A stretch of 64,000 bases of DNA from Acidobacteriota bacterium (lineage in GTDB: Bacteria > Acidobacteriota > Terriglobia > Terriglobales > Acidobacteriaceae). Of the stretch, positions 38,457 through 46,922 are shown in pieces. The stretch spans positions 88,239 through 152,238 of the forward strand of contig JAFDVW010000001.1 of the NCBI GenBank assembly GCA_018268755.1, written 5' to 3'. A program made the position numbers and the translations under genes. A model generated the notes under the pieces. That model made no database searches, was not told where the DNA came from, and saw only the letters and a list, made by a program, of their open reading frames with translations. The stretch's first letter is position 1. Every line of letters starts with the position of its first letter.

Positions 38457-39701
38457 CTAAACGTAGCTCAACCAGCCCCAGTCGCGGTGCCGCGCCTTGA
38501 ATCCCATGTACCAGCGGCAGGGATAATACAGAAGCGCCACCACCAGGATCCACATGAGGTAGATAAACGGCAAATCATGTCCATAGCCGGACGGGATTGG
38601 ATTGGTCGCGAAGGCGCCATGAAAGAGCCAGGCCACCGGCTGGTGATAAGCCCAGGCGGCCATGACCGCGACCGAATGGGCCAGATAAATATGTAGCACG
38701 TAATAGAACATGGGCACGCGCCCATAAACCAGCAATACCTTGCCCAGGCCTCTCTCTGCGTTCACATTCTCCAACCAGGAGAGGACGATCAGGGTCGGCC
38801 CCAGCGTCATCAACAGATAGTCAAGAGACGGCGGATATTTTTGTGTATTGAAGAACGAAATGATGGTGTGTTCCAGCGTCGGCTGCACGCTCCAGTGTCC
38901 CACCGTGAATGGAAGCCCTGACGTCCCGTTACCGTAAAGGTTGAACCCGCGCAGAACAAAAAACAGCACGGTCGCAACCAGGCCGATGCGGAACATCAGC
39001 TGTTTGCGGTCCGGGCGGACCAGCAGCGCCCCCAGGGCATAGCCGCAAGCCATCACGCCGATCCAGGGAACCAGCGGATACATGATCATCACCCCGATGT
39101 CCGTAGGCTTGATCAGGAGAAAGCCGGGCACGTGCAGGATCGTCCACAGCGGCGCGAACTTTCCTAGATCCTGTGGTTGAATCCCATCCAGCAGGTTGTG
39201 GCCGGCAATCATCACCAGGCCAAACGCCGCAATCCAGCGCAGGGGCAACCGGACCAGCGCGGCCATGGCCACCATGGAGCAACCCAGGGCCCAGATGACC
39301 GCGGCAAAGGCCCCGCCTATATAGAACGTCCAGCCAAAGCCTACGACGGTAAATTCCAGAACAATCAGAAACAGCCCGCGGGTCCAGAAAAAGTGGGAAA
39401 CCTGCTGCACCGTCTTGCCGCGCGAAACCGCCAGGTAGGCGCCGGCTCCCGCCAGCAGGCAAAACGTCGGCGCGCAGTAATGCGTAATGAAGCGCGTGAA
39501 AAACAGCGCGCCATAGGTATGCGAAAGATCTTCCGGGGGAAAGGGGATTTTAGTCAGGTAGTCCCGGACGTGGTCGAGTGCCATAACGACCATGACCAAC
39601 CCGCGCAGAATATCCACCGAAGTAAGGCGCGCATTTCGGACCGCCTGAAATGCCGGTTGAGTCGCAGAGACATTTGTCACCGGCTCCACTATGCTGGCCA
39701 T
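38457..39701 (-). CDS. DUF1624/HGSNAT-like multi-pass membrane protein
   Basis: The chosen start has GGGGAG six bases upstream. The 414-residue product has about ten hydrophobic helices and the family N-terminus RLTSVDILRGLVMVVMALDH followed by VRDYL, as in DUF1624 and heparan-alpha-glucosaminide N-acetyltransferase-like proteins, which move acyl groups across the membrane. The acceptor here is unknown. It is convergent with the propeller gene, ten bases apart. Confidence 0.8.
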   Translation of the reverse strand: MASIVEPVTNVSATQPAFQAVRNARLTSVDILRGLVMVVMALDHVRDYLTKIPFPPEDLSHTYGALFFTRFITHYCAPTFCLLAGAGAYLAVSRGKTVQQVSHFFWTRGLFLIVLEFTVVGFGWTFYIGGAFAAVIWALGCSMVAMAALVRLPLRWIAAFGLVMIAGHNLLDGIQPQDLGKFAPLWTILHVPGFLLIKPTDIGVMIMYPLVPWIGVMACGYALGALLVRPDRKQLMFRIGLVATVLFFVLRGFNLYGNGTSGLPFTVGHWSVQPTLEHTIISFFNTQKYPPSLDYLLMTLGPTLIVLSWLENVNAERGLGKVLLVYGRVPMFYYVLHIYLAHSVAVMAAWAYHQPVAWLFHGAFATNPIPSGYGHDLPFIYLMWILVVALLYYPCRWYMGFKARHRDWGWLSYV

Positions 39702-39829
39702 TTTGACTCCCCACAAAGCAAAAGCGTTGCGGAAGTGTAGCACGGAGCATCCCCGGCCAGGAGCAACCCTGCGCGGGCATGATGAAACAGGGCAGGCAAA
39801 AAACACCTGCCCTGTGTATTGTGGAGGGT

Positions 39830-41152
39830 TTAGTTGATGGAGCCGGTCTGTTCCACTGCGCGGACATACTCAAGGACCGCTTCTGACCAGCCATCGATGT
39901 GGGTCCACTTGCCGTAGCCGACACCGTTCTTGTAGGAGGCCACATTGATGACATAACCCTTACCTTTTGGACCGGGTACCTCATCATGCGCCTGCTCGTC
40001 AGTGATGACGATCAGGCGGTCGTAGCGCTCCTTCTCGTTCAGCGCCTCCAGGGCCTTGCCGAGGTAGGTGGCGCTGTGCGGCTGCGAGGCGTCGATGGCA
40101 TCGCGCAGGGCGAAACCACGGCGCGCCGGGATCTCCGCGAGGTGGTTGGAGAAAGAGTAAACTGCCACTTTTTCCCCGATCTCGCGCAGCAACACGGCCA
40201 GCCCGTAGGCGGCATCGGTACGCTGCATCTCCGAACGGCGGGAGAGCGACGCCGTCATCGAGCCGGAGACATCGACCAGCACAATGGTCTTACCTGGCAA
40301 CTTCTCCTGCCCGGCAACCGACTTGAGCATCGCTTGCTCAAGCGTCTCCTCCCACTGCGGAGCATAACGGGCCGCAGCCAGGAAACGGAACGGCAGCACC
40401 CGGCCCGTGCTCATCTCGCGAAGAGCAGCCAACACGAGCGACTCATCGACTCCGGCATCCTTCATATTGCGAAGGTTGCGGAGCAGCGCCAGCGCTCCCA
40501 GCTTTTGCTCGCGGAGCAAGCGCTCCCACGCCTCGCGCTTATCGGCACCAGACGAAAGTGCAACCTCCCACGTGTCCGGCGTGGTGAGACGTCCCCAGAT
40601 CAGCTTTTTCCACACTCCGGCCTGGGCCGCATCGCGCGGCTTGGCGTGCGAGAGGAAGAGCACGTCGCGCAGCTTGATGGGCCCGCCCCGGTCGTACTTG
40701 GCAAGCTGATACTCGTCGAACTTGGGGAACGCCGCGGCCAGTCCCTTCTTCACCTGTCCGGAGAGCGGCACTCGCCCATCCTTCCAGTAGATGGCGACAA
40801 ACTCGGAGAGCTCATCGGCACGCTGGATGACATGCGCGAGCGTATCGCTCACCAGATGACGGTGCGTCTTGTGACGCGCCATCTCACGCACCAGCAGCAA
40901 CGGCACGTGACGCAGCTTCATCCGCTCCCGGGCCTCGATGGCCAGCGCAGCAACTTTCTCCGCCGCGACCTTCGGCACCAGCTCAGCGATGCGCCCGGCG
41001 ATCTCGACTCCATCCTCGTAGAACTGCGACTCCCAGAGCAGGCACGCCAGCACCGAGCGCCGCAGCTGAAGTTCCGTGGAGATGTTGCGGGCCGGCGCGC
41101 CCTCGTGGGTGCGCAGGCCGAAGTTGAGGTTGAGCGTATTGAGTTTTGCCAT
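39830..41152 (-). CDS. rsr: TROVE-domain protein, bacterial Ro60 (Rsr) orthologue
   Basis: Ro proteins are ring-shaped binders of misfolded RNA and of Y RNAs, and in bacteria can work with exoribonucleases. The 440-residue product, from an ATG with AGGAGA six bases upstream, has a TROVE HEAT-repeat body (LVREMARHKTHRHLVSDTLA; FPKFDEYQLAKYDRGGPIKL; LRNLRNMKDAGVDESLV). A C-terminal von Willebrand A-like domain carries the metal-site DVSGSM and VITDEQ. It is the last gene of a minus-strand block with pnkp, hen1 and rtcB, and a Y-like RNA lies directly upstream of it. Confidence 0.93.
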   Translation of the reverse strand: MAKLNTLNLNFGLRTHEGAPARNISTELQLRRSVLACLLWESQFYEDGVEIAGRIAELVPKVAAEKVAALAIEARERMKLRHVPLLLVREMARHKTHRHLVSDTLAHVIQRADELSEFVAIYWKDGRVPLSGQVKKGLAAAFPKFDEYQLAKYDRGGPIKLRDVLFLSHAKPRDAAQAGVWKKLIWGRLTTPDTWEVALSSGADKREAWERLLREQKLGALALLRNLRNMKDAGVDESLVLAALREMSTGRVLPFRFLAAARYAPQWEETLEQAMLKSVAGQEKLPGKTIVLVDVSGSMTASLSRRSEMQRTDAAYGLAVLLREIGEKVAVYSFSNHLAEIPARRGFALRDAIDASQPHSATYLGKALEALNEKERYDRLIVITDEQAHDEVPGPKGKGYVINVASYKNGVGYGKWTHIDGWSEAVLEYVRAVEQTGSIN

Positions 41153-41271
41153 GGCGGTTCTCCTACGTTGCAACTTGTATCGTTGGTCGTTCGTCTTTTG
41201 TCGCTGACTGAAAGCCTACGAGTCTTAGGGAAGGGCCGGACTTCAGTCGTGCCGCAACCCTTCTTAATTGT

Positions 41272-41308
41272 TGTCATTCCGAGCGCGTTTTTTGCGCGAG
41301 GAATCTGC
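41272..41308. repeat. Dispersed repeat of the GTCATTCCGAGCG type
   Basis: GTCATTCCGAGCGCG, a T-run and GCGCGAGGAATCTGC form an imperfect inverted repeat between the Y-like RNA and the TROVE gene. It belongs to the same family as 3684-3905 and 53490-53527. It may also stop transcription of the RNA. Confidence 0.5.
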
Positions 41309-41313
41309 TTGTT

Positions 41314-41443
41314 CTCGCCGGGGAAGGCGACGACAGTAAATCCGATGCTCTATCCAATTGAGCTACACGGTCGTGGACCTTGGCGGGATTCGAACCCGCA
41401 ACCATCGGAGCTCGAAGTAACCGTCATCTTCGCCACCGGCGAA
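41314..41443 (-). ncRNA. Candidate bacterial Y RNA (YrlA-like) with permuted tRNA module
   Basis: The ends pair (TTCGCCGG 41443-41436 with 41321-41314), then GGCGA/TCGCC (41434-41430 with 41330-41326) and GACGGTTA/TTACTGTC (41425-41418 with 41339-41332), one G-T and one mismatch. Inside, a 7-bp stem (41409-41403 with 41347-41341) encloses a T-arm (GCGGG-TTCGAAT-CCCGC), a short capped stem (GGTC-CAC-GACC) and a D-arm (GCTC ... GAGC). This is a tRNA opened at the anticodon and closed at the acceptor end, as known for YrlA RNAs. TATAAA at 41460-41455 is a possible -10. Location between the Ro60 and pnkp genes supports the call. Confidence 0.82.
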
Positions 41444-41455
41444 ACGTTATTGTTT

Positions 41456-43996
41456 TTATAACCGCGGATCTACGGGTTCACTCTCGAGCGCCAGTACGCC
41501 AAACACGCACTCGTGAACCCTCCGCAGCGGCTCACGATGAACGAAACGTTCAAGCGCTTCGAGACCTAAAGCAAACTCGCGAAGCGCCAGAGACCGTTTA
41601 GCTCCCAGGCCACGGCGTTTCAGACGGACAAGATTTTCCGGCAAGGTGTATTCCGGACCGTAAATGATCCGAAGGTATTCCTTTCCACGAACCTTGACCG
41701 CTGGCTGCGCCAATCCTTTATGACCCTTGGCAACGAACTCGAGCGGTTTGACCACAATTCCTTCACCACCGGTTGCAGTCAATTCTTCCCACCACTTGCT
41801 GCCGTATTCCCGTGCACTGCTGTCTGTCAGATCCACCGCTTGAAATGGAGTAGACAATAGCAGCCCACTATCTGCTTTGCATATGCGCGACAACGTCTCC
41901 ATGTGCCACCGATGATCCTTCGTGGTGTGAACTGCTCCTTCGCTTGCCAGCAAATGAAATGGTGCCAGCCTCAGGTCGGCCAGCGAGTGCACAGGCCAGC
42001 AATATCGCCGGTATGCCTCCACATACAGTTCAGCCGTTTCAGCACGTTGGCGATATTGCTCCAACAGCGTCGCAACTTCCGGATTTTCACTTGCCGTACT
42101 TAAAGCTGCCACAGCTTCAGGTAAAGCAGCTCGTGCTGCTGCTCCGGTAGACGCATATTGCTGACGAAGCAATTCTTGCGCCTTCGCCGACCACGGCATG
42201 AGTTCGCAATCCAGACATACCCACTCCGTTTTCAGTTCCTCCCAAATTCCGGCGCGTTCAACGGCTTCTCGCACTTTCTCGATGAACTGAGATTCGAGAG
42301 AAGCATCGTTGAAGAAACGCCGCCCAGTACGTGTATAGCAAACTCCTTTCTCTCCTTCCGCGATTCCAAATCGCTTTCTTGCCGCATCGGCATCGCGACA
42401 CACTATCACCACCGCACGCGATCCCATATGCTTCTGTTCACAAATCACTCTGTGCACACCCTCGTGGAGGTAATAAGCGAACGCCTCCTCGGGATGTTCG
42501 AGCAAGTCCTCCTGCTTGCTTGTCTCGCAAGGAGACATAGTCGGCGGAAGGTAAATCACCCACTTCGGGTTCGCTGCGAAACGGCTCATTACTTCGAGCG
42601 CCGTGGTCGCGTTCTCCTCGCGTATGGTGATGTTGCGATGCAGCCGTGTGTTGATAATTCGCTTGCCGATGACATCCTCGATATCGAGGATGTCATCCAG
42701 TTGCTGCTGCACAGTTAGAGCTGGCGCAGCCTCTTGTTTCAAGAAAGGCTTAGCCGGCTCGTAATACGTGCGCAACGACAGAACCGAAACCAACTCACGT
42801 TCCGGATACCGCAACGCCGTTAGCTTTCCGCCGAAAACACACCCCGTATCGATATTGATGGTGCGATTCAGCCATTCCGGCTCCGCGACGGGCGTGTGTC
42901 CGTAGACCACCATCGCCTTGCCGCGATATTCAGCCGCCCAGTTGTAACGGACGGGCAGACCATATTCGTCTGTCTCGCCAGTTGTTTCTCCATAGAGCGC
43001 AAAGTCGCGGACCTTTCCCGAACCGCGTCCCTGCATTTCTTCCTTCATACCAGCGTGTGCAACAACCAGCTTTCCATCATCCAGAACGTAGTGGCTCACA
43101 AGGTCGTCAAGAAACTTGAGAACTCTTTGTCTGAATTCCGGCGTTTCTTTTTCCAACTGCTGGATTGAGTCTGCCAATCCATGCGCAAGTTGCACGTTGC
43201 GTCCCTTAAGCTTCCGTACCAGCTTGATGTCATGGTTGCCGGGAACACAAAATGCGGTTCCTGCTTCCTCCATATTCATGACCAGCCGCAGCACCTCGGG
43301 AATCTTTGGCCCACGATCGACAAGATCGCCAACAAAGATCGCCTTACGGCCATCCGGCGGAACAACCGTCTCGTTCTCAATGCGGTACCCAAGTTGACTA
43401 AGCAATGCGGTCAACTCGTCGTAGCAACCGTGAACGTCTCCGATAATGTCGAACGGTCCGTGCTCGTGCTTCAAGTTATTCCACAACGCCTGCCGCGCGA
43501 TTGAAACCGTTGCAACTTCTTCCGGGCTCGACAAAATAAAAATGTGACGAAACCCTTCTCGCTCCAGTCCTCTTAGAGACCGGCGAAGCTGCTGCGACTG
43601 ATTCCTGACAACATGCGGCCCGAATTGTCGATCTGGCCGGTTTTGGTTGCGCTCCTGACAAAGCCGCTCAGGCATGTTCAACACAATCGCCACCGGCAAT
43701 ACGTGAAACTCGCGCGCCAGTACGACCAAAGGCTTACGCGCCTCTGGTTGGACATTGGTCGCATCAACCACTGTCAGTCGACCAGCAATAAGCCTTTTAC
43801 GTGCAATGTAATGCAGCACGTCGAAGGCATCGTTTGTAGCCTCCTGCGAGTTTTCGTCATCGGACACAAGTCCGCGACAAAAATCAGAAGACAGCACCTC
43901 CGTCGGCTTGAAGTGAGCGCGAGCGAAGCTCGATTTCCCAGAGCCAGATGGGCCGATCAGGACCACCAGCGACAATTCCGGTATCATGATGTTCAC
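41456..43996 (-). CDS. pnkp: Pnkp, polynucleotide kinase-phosphatase with ligase domain
   Basis: Bacterial Pnkp heals and seals broken RNA. The 846-residue product has three parts: an N-terminal 5'-kinase with ATP loop GPSGSGKS (15-22), a central calcineurin-like 3'-phosphatase (DIIGDVHGCYDE, FVGDLVDRGP, VPGNHDIKL, VVAHAGMKEE, YGHTPV), and a C-terminal nucleotidyltransferase (ligase) with the motif I lysine in KHMGSRAVV. The GTG start overlaps the hen1 stop by four bases; an ATG three codons in is the alternative. In known systems the ligase works only with Hen1, encoded next door. Confidence 0.95.
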   Translation of the reverse strand: MNIMIPELSLVVLIGPSGSGKSSFARAHFKPTEVLSSDFCRGLVSDDENSQEATNDAFDVLHYIARKRLIAGRLTVVDATNVQPEARKPLVVLAREFHVLPVAIVLNMPERLCQERNQNRPDRQFGPHVVRNQSQQLRRSLRGLEREGFRHIFILSSPEEVATVSIARQALWNNLKHEHGPFDIIGDVHGCYDELTALLSQLGYRIENETVVPPDGRKAIFVGDLVDRGPKIPEVLRLVMNMEEAGTAFCVPGNHDIKLVRKLKGRNVQLAHGLADSIQQLEKETPEFRQRVLKFLDDLVSHYVLDDGKLVVAHAGMKEEMQGRGSGKVRDFALYGETTGETDEYGLPVRYNWAAEYRGKAMVVYGHTPVAEPEWLNRTINIDTGCVFGGKLTALRYPERELVSVLSLRTYYEPAKPFLKQEAAPALTVQQQLDDILDIEDVIGKRIINTRLHRNITIREENATTALEVMSRFAANPKWVIYLPPTMSPCETSKQEDLLEHPEEAFAYYLHEGVHRVICEQKHMGSRAVVIVCRDADAARKRFGIAEGEKGVCYTRTGRRFFNDASLESQFIEKVREAVERAGIWEELKTEWVCLDCELMPWSAKAQELLRQQYASTGAAARAALPEAVAALSTASENPEVATLLEQYRQRAETAELYVEAYRRYCWPVHSLADLRLAPFHLLASEGAVHTTKDHRWHMETLSRICKADSGLLLSTPFQAVDLTDSSAREYGSKWWEELTATGGEGIVVKPLEFVAKGHKGLAQPAVKVRGKEYLRIIYGPEYTLPENLVRLKRRGLGAKRSLALREFALGLEALERFVHREPLRRVHECVFGVLALESEPVDPRL

Positions 43997-45390
43997 AGGC
44001 TAAAAACTCCCATCTGAGTTGGTGCTCCCACTTGAGGATCTTCCTCTCCAACTGGTAAAAATCGAACTGCGTACCCAAATCGCTCTGCGATTCCACTCGA
44101 CCATTGCTGGAACTGGCCACGTGTCCACTCAAAGCGATGGTCCTTGTGCCGAAATTGTCCTGCCGGCAGAGTTTCAAACTTCACGTTGTACTCGGCATTC
44201 GGCGTCGTCACGATGACCGTCTTCGGGCGTGCCGATTCAAAAAGCGCACGCTCGAAAGCCGCCAGCCGTGGCGCATCGAGGTGTTCGATCACTTCCACAA
44301 CTGTCGCCGCGTCATAACCGGCCAGCCGCTTGTCGCGATACATGAGCGAACCATGCATCAACTTCAGCCGCTCTTTTTGCTTCGTAGGCATCCGGTCAAG
44401 TTTCACACGCTGACTGGCAATCTCCAGACTGCGGTACGACACATCCATGCCGACGATCTCTGTAAATGTCTTTTCCTCCAACAGAGACTTAAGCAGTTTT
44501 CCTTCGCCGCAGCCCAAGTCCAGCACGCGCTTTGATCTTTCCGAGCGCAGCACGGCAACCACTGCTCCCATGCGCTGTTGCCACAGACGAATGGGTTCCT
44601 CCATTTCTGTTTCTTCCTGCGCGTGTGCCTCTTCTTTCGCATCGGGATCGAGATTGTCTGCTTCCACCAATCTGGCAAGAGCTTCCCGCGCGAGCCCTCT
44701 TTGCCAGGGCAGATAGCGTTTCACGATCGTTTCTTTATGCGGATGCGCTGCCAGCCAGCCTCCTCCTTTTCGCAGCAACTTCTCCACTTCCGCATTGCCG
44801 ACCCAGTAATGCTTTTCGGCATCAAGCACAGGAACGAGGACATAAAGGTGATTCAACAAGTCACGCAGCCGAACATTTCCCGCAAGCGTGACTGTGTAAT
44901 ACGGCCCATCACCCCACTCCTGAAACTTCTCATCGAGTGGGTGACGCTCGGCAGTCACCACATAACCCAGCGGCTCGAACAACTCCCGAATCAAACCCTC
45001 ACCCGGACGACACGAAACCACCGTGAGCTTCGCTGATAACGGCATCGCCTGATCAGCCAGTTCCTGTCTGCCTTTACTTCGCCCGGACATCGCTGTCCCA
45101 AATGCACGCCCCATCGCCACGCTGAGAAACGAAGAGAGAACGTAAGGCCGATCATTCACGTATTGATCGAGCGTTCCACCTTCGTGTTGACCGCGCTTGC
45201 CACGAACCAGTCCAACTGGATCGACATCGAGCAGCAAAGCCGCCGTACAGTGTTCCGCCGTTGCCTCGGGATAGAAAACATGTGCCTTCCCAAAAGACAA
45301 ATCGAATGAGTGCAACTTTGCCGGATTCTTGTGAAGCAAATATCCCAAGTCCGTCGCCGGTCTATGCGTAGTTGTAAGTGTCAAAAGCAT
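43993..45390 (-). CDS. hen1: Hen1, 3'-terminal RNA ribose 2'-O-methyltransferase
   Basis: Hen1 methylates the 2'-OH at the break during Pnkp repair so the same site cannot be cut again. The 465-residue product has the bacterial Hen1 N-terminal domain (MLLTLTTTHRPATDLGYLLH, LSFGKAHVFYPEA), which activates the Pnkp ligase. The C-terminal methyltransferase shows SAM loop VLDLGCGEGKLLKSLL and the metal-binding ExxEH in VVEVIEHLD. It is translationally coupled to pnkp. Confidence 0.95.
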   Translation of the reverse strand: MLLTLTTTHRPATDLGYLLHKNPAKLHSFDLSFGKAHVFYPEATAEHCTAALLLDVDPVGLVRGKRGQHEGGTLDQYVNDRPYVLSSFLSVAMGRAFGTAMSGRSKGRQELADQAMPLSAKLTVVSCRPGEGLIRELFEPLGYVVTAERHPLDEKFQEWGDGPYYTVTLAGNVRLRDLLNHLYVLVPVLDAEKHYWVGNAEVEKLLRKGGGWLAAHPHKETIVKRYLPWQRGLAREALARLVEADNLDPDAKEEAHAQEETEMEEPIRLWQQRMGAVVAVLRSERSKRVLDLGCGEGKLLKSLLEEKTFTEIVGMDVSYRSLEIASQRVKLDRMPTKQKERLKLMHGSLMYRDKRLAGYDAATVVEVIEHLDAPRLAAFERALFESARPKTVIVTTPNAEYNVKFETLPAGQFRHKDHRFEWTRGQFQQWSSGIAERFGYAVRFLPVGEEDPQVGAPTQMGVFSL

Positions 45391-45420
45391 GGCAAATTAT
45401 ACGAAGCTCCTTTTAAAGAT

Positions 45421-45486
45421 GGGCGGACGACCTCGTTAGTCGACTGATCAGCGATCAGGCAGATGTCGAAATCTGCATCTTCCGCC
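45421..45486 (-). ncRNA. Compact structured RNA element in the rtcB-hen1 gap
   Basis: On the minus strand, starting at the rtcB stop, GGCGGA (45486-45481) pairs with TCCGCC (45427-45422). Inside are a 6-bp hairpin (GCAGAT-TTCGAC-ATCTGC, 45476-45459) and a second one (TGATC-GCT-GATCA, 45457-45445). The 5' end GGCGGAAGATG resembles the 5' box of the Y-like RNAs and the 3' end GTCGTCCGCC resembles theirs too. It may be a minimal Y-like RNA, or a 3'-UTR processing or attenuation structure. Confidence 0.42.
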
Positions 45487-46775
45487 TACCCCTTCACACA
45501 CACCACCTGCCGCAGCGTGTGCACCACATCCACCAGATCACGCTGCGCTTCCATCACCGCATCGATCGACTTGTACGCCATCGGAGTTTCGTCGATGACG
45601 TCCGCATCCTTACGGCACTCGACGCCGGCAGTTGCCTTGGCGTGATCGTCCAGCGTGAAGCGGCGCTTCGCTTCCGCACGCGACATGGCGCGTCCGGCTC
45701 CATGACTACAGCTCATGAAGCTTTCCGGATTGCCCTTGCCACGCACGATGTACGAACGCGCACCCATGCTGCCCGGGATGATGCCCATGTCTCCCTCACG
45801 AGCGCGCACTGCGCCCTTGCGGGTGACGAGCACGTTCTCGCCGTAGTGGTGCTCCCAGGTCACGTAGTTGTGATGGCAACTCACGACCTGCAGCAGTGGA
45901 GCAGCCGACGCCTCGCTGCGCTTAGCCGGACGGGCGAGGCGCCCGTCCCCACATGAGGTCTCGAACGCCGGGACTTCTCCCGACGCTTGCACCGCCGCGA
46001 TCATGTTCTGCATCATCAGCTCGCGATTGGCCAGCGCGTAGTCCTGCGCCCAGTGCACTGCGCGGACATAGTCCTCGAAGTGCTCCGTGCCTTGTGGCAG
46101 GTAGGCGAGATCCTGGTCCGGCAGGTTGATCATCCACTGACGCATGTCGTTCTTCGCCAGCTCGATGAAAAACGTGCCGAAGCGATTACCCACGCCACGC
46201 GATCCCGAGTGCAACAGAAACCAGACGTTCTCGCTTTCATCGAGGCAAACCTCGATGAAGTGGTTCCCGGTGCCAAGCGTTCCCAGATGATTCACGCGCT
46301 GCTTGTGCCCCAGCTTGGGATACTTCTCGACAATCGCTGCATACGCCGGCTCCATCTTGGCCCAAACGTCCGTGTGATGCGCCGGAGCATTCGCCCAGGC
46401 ACCGCGATCGTTCGCTCCACCGTTATCAGTACGCCCGTGCGGCACCGCCTTCTCAATCGCCGCACGAATCCCGTGCAGATTGTCAGGCAGATGGTTGGCA
46501 TGCAAAGAAGTCTGCACCGCCATCATGCCGCAGCCGATATCTACACCGACGGCCGCAGGGATAATCGCGCCACGAGTTGGAATCACGCTGCCCACGGTGG
46601 CACCGATTCCCCAATGCACATCAGGCATCGCAGCCACCCACTTGTAGATGAAGGGCAACTGCGCCACGTTCAGTAACTGCTGGCGCGCGGCATCTTCGAG
46701 TGGGACGCCCTTAGTCCAAGCCTTGATGGGTGAGCCGATTGCGGGCTTAATTACGTTGTAGTTTGCGCTAGTCAT
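45486..46775 (-). CDS. rtcB: RtcB, 3'-phosphate/2',3'-cyclic-phosphate RNA ligase
   Basis: RtcB joins 3'-phosphate or cyclic-phosphate RNA ends to 5'-OH ends with GTP and Mn2+. The product (429 residues from MTSANYNVIKP) has MPDVHWGIGATVGSVIPT, GVDIGCGM, LGTGNHFIEV, LLHSGSRGVGN, SCHHNYV and the guanylated-His segment SCSHGAGRAMSR. Just before SCHHNYV there is an extra 20-25 residues, matching a palindromic DNA repeat inserted in frame at 45928-45948. It heads the rtcB-hen1-pnkp-Ro60 block, divergent from an ORF6N gene. Confidence 0.95.
   Translation of the reverse strand: MTSANYNVIKPAIGSPIKAWTKGVPLEDAARQQLLNVAQLPFIYKWVAAMPDVHWGIGATVGSVIPTRGAIIPAAVGVDIGCGMMAVQTSLHANHLPDNLHGIRAAIEKAVPHGRTDNGGANDRGAWANAPAHHTDVWAKMEPAYAAIVEKYPKLGHKQRVNHLGTLGTGNHFIEVCLDESENVWFLLHSGSRGVGNRFGTFFIELAKNDMRQWMINLPDQDLAYLPQGTEHFEDYVRAVHWAQDYALANRELMMQNMIAAVQASGEVPAFETSCGDGRLARPAKRSEASAAPLLQVVSCHHNYVTWEHHYGENVLVTRKGAVRAREGDMGIIPGSMGARSYIVRGKGNPESFMSCSHGAGRAMSRAEAKRRFTLDDHAKATAGVECRKDADVIDETPMAYKSIDAVMEAQRDLVDVVHTLRQVVCVKG
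45928..45948. repeat. Palindromic repeat inserted in frame in rtcB
   Basis: GGACGGGC-GAGGC-GCCCGTCC has 8-bp perfect arms and the style of intergenic palindromes elsewhere in the window. It encodes the residues around CGDGRLARPAKR, which are not part of the usual RtcB core. Confidence 0.6.
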
Positions 46776-46871
46776 AAGTATTCCCACTTTGGAACAAACC
46801 CCGCAAAATGTGGCGTACCTCGTTCCCCCGTGCCAGACCGCTTGTTATGATTCAGATTGCATTTCAAATTC

Positions 46872-46898
46872 TTTGAGATCACAAATTGTGATCTCAAA
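46872..46898. promoter_or_regulatory. 12-bp-arm palindrome in the rtcB/ORF6N divergent region
   Basis: TTTGAGATCACA-AAT-TGTGATCTCAAA is a near-perfect palindrome 97 bases before rtcB and 24 bases before the ORF6N gene. Almost the same sequence recurs inside the ORF6N gene at 47121-47151. It is a strong operator candidate. Confidence 0.65.
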
Positions 46899-46922
46899 CG
46901 AGAACTGCTGAGCACGCTTTTT

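Noticed and set aside
41341..41410. Apparent tRNA gene (D-arm and T-arm present)
   Set aside because: The arms are in permuted order, there is no anticodon loop, and the acceptor ends are joined; it fits a YrlA-like RNA.
39899..41461. 520-codon open frame on the plus strand opposite the TROVE gene and Y-like RNA
   Set aside because: Antisense shadow; the minus strand encodes a clear TROVE protein with a ribosome site and MIDAS motif.
46788..46860. Sigma-54 promoter before rtcB
   Set aside because: TGGCACG matches the -24 box on the minus strand, but the -12 position reads AACGA instead of TTGCA, and no RtcR activator gene is present.
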